From positions 2,688,243 through 2,752,242 of the forward strand of contig NW_008705563.1 in assembly GCF_000186865.1 (NCBI RefSeq): DNA of 64,000 bases. The letters run 5' to 3'. The position numbers were made by a program, and so were the translations under genes. The number at the start of each line of letters is the position of its first letter. The first letter of the stretch is position 1. Of the stretch, positions 9,801 to 21,800 are shown piece after piece. The notes beneath the pieces are model-generated. The model saw nothing but the letters and a program-made list of their open reading frames with translations. It was not told where the DNA came from and did no database searches. This DNA comes from Aureococcus anophagefferens (lineage: Eukaryota; Sar; Pelagophyceae; Pelagomonadales; Pelagomonadaceae).

Positions 9801-12800
9801 TATCAAAGCGTCGGCGATCAAGCCGCCGTTCGTCTACGAGCGCGGCGGCGTCGTCGTCGTCGAGGGCTCGGGCTTCGTCAAGTCCGACGCGCTCGCCTGC
9901 CGCCTCGGCGACGGCGCGCCGCGAAAAGCGACGTGGCTCCAGGACTCGGTGCTCGTCTGCCCCGTCGCACCGGCGCCGCCGGGCCGAAAAACGCTCGCGG
10001 TCTCGAACGACGGCGTGAGCTTCCACGGCGCGGGCGCCGTCGACGTCGTGCCGACGCCTTCCGTGTCGTCGGCGTCGCCGCTCCAGGGCCCCGTCTCCGG
10101 CGGCACGACGGTGTCCCTCGTCGTCGAGGGGCTCGTGGACCCGCCGCCGGCGGCCCTCGCGTGCCATTTTGGGAGTTCGGTCGTCCGCGCGGCTCTGAAG
10201 GACGGAAAAGTCGAGTGCGACGCGCTGCCCGCGTCGGCGCCGGGGTTCGTCGCTCTTCGCGTGGGCTACGGCGGCTACGCGGCCGACGACGGCGACGCCG
10301 TCGCCTTCGAGTACGTCCCCGCGGCCGCGATCTCGCGCGTCTTTCCGCCGCGCGGGCCCCTGACCGGCGGCACGGCGCTCGTTGTCGTCGGCGACGCCTT
10401 CGACGAGGACCTCGACGGCGCCAAACTCGCCTGCCGCTTCCGGTCCCTCGCCGGGTCCGCGGAGGCGCGCGACGTCGCCGCGGCGATCGTCAACGCGACG
10501 GCGGTGTCGTGCGAATCGCCGTTCCTCGCGCGGGGCCAGGCGGCGCTCTCGATCGCCGCCGTCGACGCCGCCGGCGCGACGGCCTGGGAGTCCAACGCCC
10601 TCGGCTACTACTTCTACGAGCCCCTGCGCGTCGACGGCGCCGCGCCGCGGCTCGGCCCGGAGACGGGCGGCACGGTCGTCACGGTCCGGGGCGCGCGCTT
10701 CGGCGACCTGGACCTGACCTGCCGCGTCGGCGACACCATCCAGGCCGCGGCGCGCCTCACGGACGCCCTCGCGACCTGCGTGGCGCCGCCGGGCGTCGCC
10801 GGCGCGTCCGGCCGCGTCGGTCTGGGCGCGAACGGCGCGGACTTTACCGGCGACGCCGCGTTCGGGTACCACGCGGAGGCCTTCGTGGACCTGGCGACGC
10901 CGGCGCACGGGCCGTTGACGGGCGGCACGCGCGTCGACGTCGAGGGCCGGGGCTTCCTCGGGGGGCGGCCCTTCGGCGCCGTCGACGACGCGCGGTGCTG
11001 CTTCGCCTTCGAGGGCGCTACCGCGTGCGCGGAACCCTCGGCGCTCACGGACGCGCGGATCACCTGCGAGACGCCGGACCTGAGCGCCATCGTCGTCGGG
11101 GCCTCCGGCGTCGCCGAGGTGCGCGTGTCCGTGTCGCTGAACGGCGGCGTCGATTTGTCGCCGACGACGGCGCCGTTCTACGCGTCGCTCGCGCGGCCGA
11201 AGCCGTCGTCGATCGCGCCGCCCGTGTCCGCCCTCGCCGGCGGCACGATGCTCGTGATTCGCGGGTCGAACCTCGCCGCGCCGGACGCGGCGACGGGCGC
11301 GCCGCTCACGTCGTGCCGCTTCGACGGCCGGACCGTCGTCCGCGCGTCGTCCGTCGACGCCGCGGGCGAACTGGCGACCTGCGTGACGCCGGACCTCGGC
11401 CTCGCGGCGCCGCGCGCCGTCGACCTGGAGGTCGCCGCCAACGGCTTCGACTTTGAAAAGGTGCCCGCGGTGCTCTACTACGTGCCGCTGCCGCGGCTGA
11501 CGGGCCTGAGCCACGGGAGCGTCTTCGAGCAGGGCGGCATCGACGTCGCCGTCTTCGGCCAAAACTTCGCCCCGACGGCGCAGCTGAGCTGCCGCTTCGG
11601 CGCGTCCAAGGTCGTCGCGGCCGTCTTCGTCTCCGAGGCGCGCGTCACGTGCGCGGCGCCGGCGGGCCTCCCCAACTCCAAGGTCTGCGTCGAGGTCACG
11701 ATCAACGGCGACGACTACACGTCGGACTGCGCCGCGTCCCTCGCCTACACGGCGCGGCCCCGCGTGGCCGACGCGTCGCCCAAGTCGTCGACGGCGCTCC
11801 TCGACGGCGTCGACGTCACCGGCGCGGCCTTTGGCGGGCTGGCCAAGGCCCCGGGCCTGGCCTGCTCCTTCGGCGGCGTCAAGCGGCCGGCCTACGTGCT
11901 CGACGACGGCGCCGTGCGCTGCGACGCGCCGCGCGCGCCGCCCGCGGGCGCGGCCGGCGCCGTCGCGCTCGCGCTCGTCGACGACGGCGGCGCGGCCGTC
12001 GCGTCCGAGGCGCTGACATTCTACTACGCGTCGCCCCTGTCCATCTCGAAGCTCGGCCCGTCGCGGGGCCCCGCGCGCGGCGGCACGGCCGTCGTGATCA
12101 CGGGCGACGGCTTCGACGACACCGCGCGCTGCGTCTTCGCCTTCGCCGACGGCTCCGAGGTCTTCGCGGCCGCGAAGGCGACGTCGCCGACGGAGCTCGT
12201 CTGCGAGTCGCCGCCGGCGGGCGGCGCGGCCTACGCCGTCGTCGACGTCGCGTCGCGCGCGCCGGAGGACGGCGCGCCCGAGCTGAGGACCGACGGGGGT
12301 TTATTGTTCGGCTACCGCGCGCCGCCGTCGATCGACGCGCTCGCGCCCGCGTCCGGCGTCGCGGACGGCGGCACGGAGGTCATCGTCCTGGGCAGGGGCT
12401 GGACGGCGAGCGACGTCGTCACCTGCCGCTTCGGCGCCGCGGCGCCCGTCGCGGGATTCCACATCAAGCGCGGCGCGGTCGTCTGCGAGGCGCCGCCCAA
12501 CAAAGGCGGCGCCAAGGTCGCGCTGGCCCTCGCGCTCAACGGCGTCGACTACGAGGGCGCGGGCGCCGTCACCTACAGCTACGCGAACCGGCCGACCGTG
12601 GCGTCGCTGGCGCCGAAACGGGGGCCCCGGGGCGGGGGGACGCTGGTGACGATCCGCGGCTCGGGCTTTGTCGGCGACGGCGGCGTCACGGTCTGCCGCT
12701 TCGGCGACGCGCCCAAGTCGCGCGCCCTCGAGGCGACGGCGACGGCCGTGACCTGCGTCGCGCCGCCGGCGACGGCCGCGGGCGCGGGGTCCGCGCGCGT

Positions 12801-15800
12801 GTCCTTCAACGACGGCGCGGACTGGAGCGACCCGCTGTGTGGAAATCAAATCTTCAACCCTACTTCAATGTGTGCGTATGCGACAATTTTGACGCAAGTT
12901 CTTCGACTGTGCTTCGAGAAATCGACGAGAGCAATCGATTCGTCCAAAAATCAGCCAAATCGACTTCGATTTGATCGAGATAGAGAGGTTTGAAGTTTTT
13001 GCTGGACAGGGCGTTCCACTGGTTGATTTCCACACAGGCGACCCGTCCGCCGCCGCGTTCGACTACGTCGACGACGTCGACGTCGCGTCCGTGGCGCCCC
13101 AAAGCCTCCCGGCGGAGACGCCGACGCTGCTGTATCTCGAGACGTCGGGCCCCGTCGCGCGCTGCCGCGTCGGCGTCGCCGTCGGCAACGCGACGGCGGA
13201 CGGCGCGTGCCTCATCGCGTGCCGCGCGCGGCCGGGCCCCGTCGCCGTCGAGGTGTCCGTCGACGGCCAGACCTTCCACGACGCCGGCCACGCCGTTTTA
13301 TGCGTCGCCGCGCCCAAGGACGTCGACGTCGCGCCGGCGTCGGGCGGCGTCGCCGGGGGGACGGTGGTCACGGTGCACGGCGTGGGCCTCGGCGCCGCGC
13401 CGCGGCCCGCGTGCCGGTTCGGCGATGCCGTCGTGCCCGCGGCGCGCGTCGAGGGCGTCGGCGTCGAGGCCGTGACCTGCGTCGCGCCGGCGCGCGGGCC
13501 GGGGGTCGTCGCGCTCGCCGTCGCGGCCGACGCGGACGCGAACGCGTGGTCCGACGCGGCGCCGTTCGCCTACTACGGCCCCGAGGCCGTGGACGCCGCG
13601 GTGCCCGCGGTCGTCGCCGTCGACGGAACGGCTCTAGATATGACGGTGAAGCTCCGCGAGGCGCTCCCGGCCTCCGCGGCCGCGCCGCGCTGCGTCTTCT
13701 CCGTCGCCGGCGAACCCGCGCGATCGACGCCCGCGGCCGCGGACGGCCTCGCCGTCGCCTGCGCGCTGCCCGCGGCGTTCCGCGGCGCACCGGGCACGGT
13801 CGCGGTGCGCGTCGCGGCCAACGGCGTCGACGCGTCGGCGTCCTTCGCCGAGGTGGAAGTCGTCGCGCGGCCCGAGGTGCTGTCGCTCGCGCCGGCGGTG
13901 TTCCCGCTCGCGGGCGGCGAGCTCGCGGTCTACGGCCGGGGGTTTCTGGATGTCGACGCGCTCGCCTGCGTCTTCGGATGGGATTCCTCGTCGGAGCGCG
14001 TGCCCGCGACCTTCGTGAGCGCCGGCGAGGCGCGCTGCTTCCCCCCGTCGGTCGACGCGCCCGCGTCCGCGACCGTCGAGATCTCCAACGGCGCCGCCGC
14101 CGAGAGCCGCGACGAGGCCCTGCTCCACTTCGTGGCGCCCCTGCCCATCGCGGCGTCCAACGCCGCGGGCACCGTCGCCGGCGGCGCCGTCGTGACGCTC
14201 GACGCCGCGGGCCGCCTGCCGGGCGCGGCCGACGGCGCGTTCCGCTGCCGCTTCGGCGCGCGGACCGTCATCGCGGCGCGCCGGGGCGCGTCGACCGTCG
14301 AGTGCGCGGCGCCGAAGACGTCCGCGCCCGGGGCCGTGCCCCTCGCGCTGCTCCTCCACGGCGTCGACGTCGGCCTGAACCGGGAAACGTTCGCGTACCG
14401 CGATGCCCCCCGCGTCTACGCGGTGACGCCGGCGGCCGGGCCGCCGAACGGCGGGACCCGCGTGCTCCTCGAGGGCGACGGCCTCGCGCCCCGCGACGAC
14501 TACGCCGTCGCGACGCGCTGCGCGTTCGGCGCCGCGGACGCGACGGCGGCCGCCGCGGCCGGCGTCGACGCGGTCGCGTGCGCGGCGCCGACGCTCAACG
14601 AGGCGACGACCTGGGCGCCGCGCGACGGCGACGAGGCCGTCTCCGTGAGCGTGCGCGTCTCCGTCAACGGCGAGGCGTTCCTCGACGTCGGGTCGTTTAC
14701 GTACGAGTCGCGCGCGCCGGCGCGGTCCGACTGCGGCGTCGAGGCCGCCGCGCCGCTCCTCGGCGGCGGCGGCACGGTGCTGACGTTGACTGGTCCCCTC
14801 TTCGCGACGTCCGCCGGCCCCTTCCTCTGCCGCCTGGGCGACGGCGTCGCCTACGCGCGGTCCGTCGGCGCCGGCGTCGCCTGCGACGCGCCCGCGAACG
14901 CGCCGGGCCCGCTCCCCCTGGAAGTCGCCGCGGGCGGCGGCGCCTTCTGCGCCACGGGCCTCGTCTTCGAATACGCGGCGTCGCCCGCCGTGCGCGCCGT
15001 GGCGCCCGCGGCGCGCGTGCGCAGCGGCGACGTCCTCAAGCTCGCGGGGTCGGGCTTTCGATCGACGGCGGACCTCCGGTGCCGCGTGGGCGCCGCGGCG
15101 CCGTCGCCGGCGCTCTGGCGGTCGTCGACGCTCGTCGAGTGCGCCGTGCCCGAGGGCCTCGGCGAGGGCTCCCACGAGGTCGGCGTCGCGAACAACGGCG
15201 TCGACTTCGGCGACGCCGCGGCCGTCTTCGTCCGCGGCGACGACGTGACACTGTCGTTCTCGCCCGCGCTCGGGCCCGCCGCCGGCGGGACCGTGGTCAC
15301 GGTCGTCGGGCTCGACCGCCTGCGCCGCGGCGACGAGCCGCTCCTGTGCGTCGTCGACGGCCGCGCGACGATGATCTCGCCGGAGGGCGCGTGCCGCGTG
15401 TCCCCCTCGGCGCTCGGCGCGCGCGACGCCAAAGCCTTCGTCGCCTACTCCTTCGCCGCGTCGCTGCCCGCGGACGGCGCGGCCCTCGTCGCGGACCCGG
15501 CGAAATGGTACAACGTCGCCGCGGACGCCGGCGTGTTCACGTACCACGCGCCGCTCGCCGCGGAGTCCGCGGAGCCGGCGTCCGGGCCCGCGGCGGGCGG
15601 CACGCGCGTCCGCGTGGCGCTCGCGCCGTCGGCGCCGACGGCGGCGGACGTCGAGGCGCGGGGCGGCGCGCTCCGCTGCCGCTTCGGGGACGCGGCGCCG
15701 ACGCTCGCCGTCGTCGTCGGCGACCGGTCGCTGGACTGCGTCGCGCCCGCCGGCGGCGAGGGCGTCGCGCCGCTCGCGCTCACGTCCAACGGCGTCGACT

Positions 15801-18800
15801 TCGACGACGTCGTCGCGGGCTTCACGTACTACGCCCCGCCCGCGCTCGCGTCGGCGGCGCCGCTGACGCTGCCCCCCGAGGGCGGCGTCACGGTGACGGT
15901 CCGGGGCTCCGGGTTCGCGCGCGCGGCGCTCGACCCGGCGCGCGCGCTCTGCCGCTTCGGGTCGCGGAGTGCGCCCGTCGTCGCCGTCGTCGGCGACGGT
16001 GCCCTGACCTGCGTCGCGCCGCCCAACGACCCGGGCCACGCGCAGCTCGCGCTGTCGCTCAACGGCGGCGCGGACTGGTCCCCGGCGCCTATCGCGGCGT
16101 TCTACGCGACGCGGCGGCCGCGGCTGGAGGCGCTCCACCCGCCGGCCGTCGCCGTCGGCGACGCCGCGACGGTCGTCGCCCTCGGCGGGCCCTTCGTGGA
16201 GTCGACGGGCTGGACCGCGTCCGTCGGCGGCGAGGCGGCCGCGTGCTCGTGGCTCAACGGGTCCGCGCTCGCGTTCGTCGCGCCGCCCGCGGCCGTCGGC
16301 GAGCACGCCGTCGCGCTCCGCATCCACGACGCCGCCGCGGCGAGCGGCGAGGCGAGCCTCTTCTACGAGGCGGCGCTCGTCGCGTCGCTGGCGGCGCCCG
16401 ACGCGTCGACGCGCGGCGTCGCGACGCGCGTCCGCCTCGTCCTCGACGACTTTGCGCCGCGCGGGTGGATCTTCCGCTGCGAGTGGGCCCTCGGGAGCGA
16501 TTTCGGGGCGACGCCCGCGGCCGTCGTCGACGGCGGCGTGGAATGCGCCGCGCCGCTCCTCGGGTCCGGGGACGCCGTCGACGGCGGCCGCGTCCGCGCG
16601 GCCCGGGGCCCCGACGGCGACCACGGCGCGTCGAACTGGCTCGACTACGCCTGGCTCCCGGAGCTCGCCATCACGAGCGTGAGCCCGACGAAGCTCACGG
16701 CGGGCGGCGGCGACGTCGTCCGCGTCCGGGGCGGGCCCTTCCCCGCGGGCTACGCGGTCAGCTGCAACTTCTTCGACGCCGGCGTTTCCGCGGGAACCGT
16801 CGAGGCCGTCGACGTCGTCGCCTGCGCGGCGCCGCCGCGGTCGCCGGGGCCGTCGCGGCTGTCGCTGTCGCTCAACGGCGGCGCGGACTGGGTCGGCGAC
16901 GCGCCCGTAAGCTACGGCGAGACGCCGACGCTGTCGGCTGTCGCGCCCGCGGGCGGAAGCTTTCTCGGCGGCCGCGAGGTCCTCCTGCGCGGCCGGGGCT
17001 TCGCCCACTTCGCCGGCGAGCGCTTCTCGGCGCATTTCGGCGACGTCGCCGTCGCGGCGACGGTGGTCGACGACGCGACGCTCTCCTGCATCGCGCCGAG
17101 CCGCACGGTTTCCGAGACGGTCGTCGTCCGCGCGGCGCTGGGCGCGCCGGGCGAGGAGGTCTTCCTCCCGTCGGAGGACCCGACCTTCGACTTCCACGCG
17201 AATCCCGTCGTTACGGCGATTCACCCCGCCGCGGGCACCGCGCGCGGCGGCAACGCGCTCGTCGTCGTCGGCTCCGGCTTCGCGGACGGCGGCTCACTCG
17301 AGGTGCGCCTCACGGCCCTCGACGGGTCGGCGAGCGTCACGGCGGCGGCGCGGTTCCTCAACGCCTCCGCGGCCGTCGTCGACGAGCTCCCGGCGTCGCC
17401 GCTGGCGTCGGGCGACGGGTCGGGCCGCGTTTTTGCGACGGCGACGAACTGCGGCGACGAGCGCGATTTGGCGCCGGACCCGGCGTCGGCGGCGGTCTAC
17501 GCCTACGAGGGCGCACTCGCCGTCACGGGCGTCGCGCCCGGGGCCGTCGACGCCGTCGGCGGCACGGTCGTCACCGTGTCCGGCTTCGGGTTCTTCCCGA
17601 CGCGCCCGTCCGTGCTCTCGTGCAAATTCGGGACCGTCGCGGTCCCCGCGACGTTCCTCAACGAGACCGCCGCGGCCTGCCGGTCGCCCCGGGACCTCCG
17701 CGCGGGGTCGACGATCCCCGTCGCCGTCTCCCTCGACGGCGAGGCCTGGGTCGGGTCCGCCGCGAGCTCCGTGCGCGTCCGCGCGGCGCCGCGAATGACG
17801 GGCGTCGTCCCGAGCTTCGGCCCCGAGGCCGGCGGCACGACGGCGATCTTCACCGTCGCGGCCGACGGCGGGCTCCGGACCGACGAACCCGTCTACATCC
17901 GCGTCGGCCACGCGGCCGTCGTCGGCGCGGTGCTCAACGCGACGGCCGTCGCGGCCGCGATGCCGTCGAAGAAGGACGCGCGGATCCTCGGCGACGCGGC
18001 GACGCTGGCCGTGGCGATTTTGGGCGACGCGCCCGGCGCGCTCCCGGCCGCGGGCCGCGACGCGCAGATCCTGGGCGGGGGCGGCGTGGCGTTCTTCACC
18101 TACTACGCGAGCCCCGAGGCGCACGTCGTTGCGCCGCGGTCCGCGCCCGCGTTCGGCGCCACGCTCGCGACGGTCTACGGCGCCCATTTCCTCGATGCCC
18201 CGACGCTGACCTGCCGCTGGGGCGACCTGGGGACGTCGCCGGCGACGTTCGTTGCGGCCGGCGAACTGCGGTGCGCGACGGTGTCCGCCGCGAACGTCTC
18301 GTCGGCGCGGCTCACCGTGAGCAACAACGGCGTCGACTTTGGCGACGTCGGCGCCGTGGCGCGCTTCTGGCCCGAGCCGTCGCTCGACGCCGTCGTGCCG
18401 AGCGCGGGGCCCGATTCCGGGGAGACGGGCGTCGTCCTACGGGGCGCGGGCGTCGGCGACCTCGCGCGCGCCGCGGGCGACCTCGTCTGCGTCTTCGGCG
18501 TCGCGCGGCGCCCGGCGACGTGGCTCCGCGGCGAGGGCGACGACGACGCCGTGCGCTGCGCCTCGCCGCCGGCGTCGGAGGCCATCTCCAGCAAATTGAC
18601 GGCCGCGGGCGGCGGCGCCGTGCCGCTGCGCTTGGCGCCGCGCGACGCCGACGCCGCGTCCGAAACCTTCGTCACCTTCTCCTACACGCCGCGGCCGCTG
18701 GTCTACGCGTTAACCCCGGACCACGGCCCGACGGCCGGCGGGACGCCCGTGACGCTGACGGGCGCGAACCTGGACCGCGCGGGGGCGTGCGGCTGCCGCT

Positions 18801-21800
18801 TCGGGACCCGCGAGACGGACTGCGTCAACCGGACGTCCACCGCGGTCGTCTGCCTCGCGCCGCCGGCGTCGACGGCGACGGACGACATGGCCGCGACCCA
18901 GGGCGCCATGGTCGGCGCCGGGTCGCGCGTCACCGTCGAGGTCAACGTCGACGACGCGAAGACGCGGTGGACGACGGACGCCGTCGAATTCGCCTACGCG
19001 CCCGCCGTCGGCCTGCGGAGCCTCGCGCCCCTCGCCGGCCCCCGCGGCGGCGGGTCCCGCGTTGTGGTCGAGGGCGACCGCTTCCCGGAGAGCGCGGGCC
19101 TGACGTGCCGCTTCGGCGCGCACGCGGCGCCCGCGACGTGGCTCGGCAGCGACCGAGTCGCGTGCGACGCGCCGCCGAAAACGTCGACCTTGGCCGAGAG
19201 CGACGTCGTCGCCGTCGCCATCTCGACGAACGGCGGCGTCGACTACTCGCACGCGCTCCAGTTCTCCTACTTTGCCGCGCACATCTCGCTGGACGCGGCG
19301 ACGCCCGCGCGGGGGCCGGCGGCCGGCGGCGTGTCGACGGTCATCTCCGGGAGCGGCTTCCCCCTCGAGGGCGGCGTGCTCTGCAAGTTCGGCGACGATA
19401 TCGTCGCCGGGACGCAGCTGACGAGCTCGGAGGTCGCCTGCGATGCGCCGCCGGCGCCCGTCGCGCGCGACGTGCAGCGCGTCGTCGTCGACGGCCGCGC
19501 CGCGGTCAACGAAATACAGACCATCGACGTCGTCGGCCGCAAAGCCGCCCAGGAGGTCCAGGAGGTGCGGGTCACGGCCGCGGGCGGCTCGCGGCGCGAG
19601 GATTTTGTCGATCTGAGCGTCGACCTCGCCGCGGGGGGCGCGACCGCGGAGGAGCAGACCGTGACGACCTCTCTGAGCGGCCACGAGGCCGAGGTCCAGC
19701 GCCTCACGCTCGCGCTCGCGCCGTCGAACCGCGAGGTCCAGACCCTGGACGTGTCCGCCTTCGTCGAGGCCTACGCCTACAACGGGTCCCTCAACTGCCG
19801 CGGCTACGGGAACCCGACGAAGCCCTGCGCGGACGAGTTCGGCGGCCGCGACTACGGGTTTTCCTTCATCTTCGGACCGTACGTGACGGAGATGATCTGG
19901 GTCAACGCGTCGGCCTACGAGGTCCAGTTGAAACTCGAAGCGCTCGCGCCCTTCCGCGAGGGCGTCGACGTCGTTTCCGACGGCGCCGGGATGTACGTCG
20001 TGACCTTCCCCGCGGCCGCCGGCGACGTGCCGCTCCCGTCCGCGAACGCGTCGTCCAAGCTCTGGCGGCTGAGCCGCGACGCGGCGACGCTCGCGATCAA
20101 CGCGACGGAGGACTCCAAGGGATCGAGCCCGCCGACGCAGCGCCTGGAGGTGGAGAACGCGGCGTCGGGGTTCTACTACCTCGGCTTCGAGGGCGCGTGG
20201 ACCGTCGCGATCCCGCACGACGCGACGGCGCCCGAGGTCGAAGCCGCGTTAAACGACATCCTCGACGACGATTTGATCGGCGACGTCGCGGTGACGGCGC
20301 TGGACCGCTACGAGGGGCGCGACTACGCCTACAAGATCGAGTTTGTGGACGCGTGCCGCGCGTCCGTGTCGCTCCTCGACGTCGAGGACCGGCGCCTCCG
20401 GCCGACGCCGACGGACATGGGACACAATTACAACGGCGAGAACTTCCCCGTGGCCCGCGTCGTCGACCAGGCCGCGGACTTTGACACGATCCGCGGCACG
20501 TTGGTGTTATCCCTCGACGGCGAGCTGTCGTCGTCCTTCGACGTGACGGCCGGGGCTTCGGACGTCGAGACGGCCGTGGAGGAGATCATCGCCGCGCTCG
20601 ACGACACGGGCGGCCTGACCATCTCCGACACGACCGTAGAAGACGTCTCGGCGTCCTACGCGCGGGGCTGCGGCTACGTCTACGACGTCACCTTCCCCGC
20701 GGGCCGCGACTTTAGCTCGTTGGTCGTCCATCCCTACGGCCTGAGCGGCGCGGGGGCCTACGGCGCCGCCGAGGAGACCACGAAAGGCTCGCAGTACGAG
20801 GTCCACGAGCTCGCGCTCTACGGCAAGAGCGGCTCCTACTTCCTCACCTACGACGGCAGCGAGACGACGTCCCTGTCCGCGAACGCGGGCCCGGGCTCCG
20901 TCGAGACCGCCATCGAGACGTACCTCGGCTTGGACGTCGACGTCACGCGGACCATCGACGGCAGCGACGCCTACTACAAGATCACCTACACGGACGCCGT
21001 CGAGGACGGGCAACTGGCCGCGCGCGTCCGCGTCGGGGGCGTGGCGAACGTGTTTGATTCGTCCAGTTCGTCGCCGACGTACACGGGCACGTCGGCCAAC
21101 CTCACGGTGCTCCGCGCGGGCCGCTGGAGCCCGCTGTCCGGGTCCTTCACGCTGGGTCTAGGCGGGGTCAACGTCTCCGTGCCCCACGACGCGACGGCCG
21201 ACGAGCTCGCGGCGATCCTGTCCGCGTCGCAGCCCCACTTCGGGCGGCCGACGGTGGCGCGGTCCGCGGGCGACGCGAACCTCGAGACCTACGAGTGGAC
21301 CGTGACCTTCGCCGACGTCGCGGGCGTCGTGCCGGAGATGGTCGCCGGCGAGGGGACGCTGACGGCCTACGGCGCGTCGTCCGTCGCGACGGACACGGAG
21401 CGGCAGGCCTCGGGCAGCGCGTGCTGCGTCGAGGGCCGCGCGCGGCTCAAGGTGCGAGCGTCGGACTACGTCGAGGCCTGGACGCGCTACGTCGACGTCG
21501 GCGCGACGGTCGACGAGCTGCAGGAGGCCATCGACGACGCGCTCAACGGGACGTCGCTGGCGGCGTCCGTCGAAGCGCGGGCGTCCGGCGCCGCGACGTG
21601 GCGCGTCGGCCGCACGGAGCGGTCGCCGGCGGCGGGCTGGGGCGACGGCGCGGTGATCCTGGACGTGCAGACCCTGGAGTTCGCCGTCGACGGCGACGCG
21701 TCGCTGGCGGCGTCGTCCTACGGCGTCGCGTCGCCGGGCGCGTTCCCGGGGATCCAGCGCGTCCTGTTGACGGCCGCGGCGCCCATGGCGGGCTTCTTCC

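Larger units (their letters stand above)
4320..19460 (+). repeat. First IPT/TIG domain array of the giant protein
   Basis: By eye about 53 tandem units of roughly 80-95 residues run through all three exons. Each unit begins with a P..GP..GGT.V.V.G..F pattern, has a central CRFG or C.FG, then a T.V.C..P turn, and ends V.VS.NGVDF...F.Y. These are the hallmarks of the IPT/TIG immunoglobulin-like fold seen in plexins, Met and fibrocystin. Several units have lost the GG or the Cys pair. The count is visual, not computed. Confidence 0.85.

Noticed and set aside
12837..13037. Canonical GT-AG intron of 201 bp in place of the GC-AG intron
   Set aside because: It leaves two extra bases of the element and the duplicated target, and does not change frame, so the downstream 22-kb frame would not be read.
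13207..20484. A 2,425-residue open frame overlapping the giant gene on the same strand
   Set aside because: It is arginine-rich with no domains; the other frame shows continuous IPT/TIG repeats. Long shadow frames are expected at this GC content.
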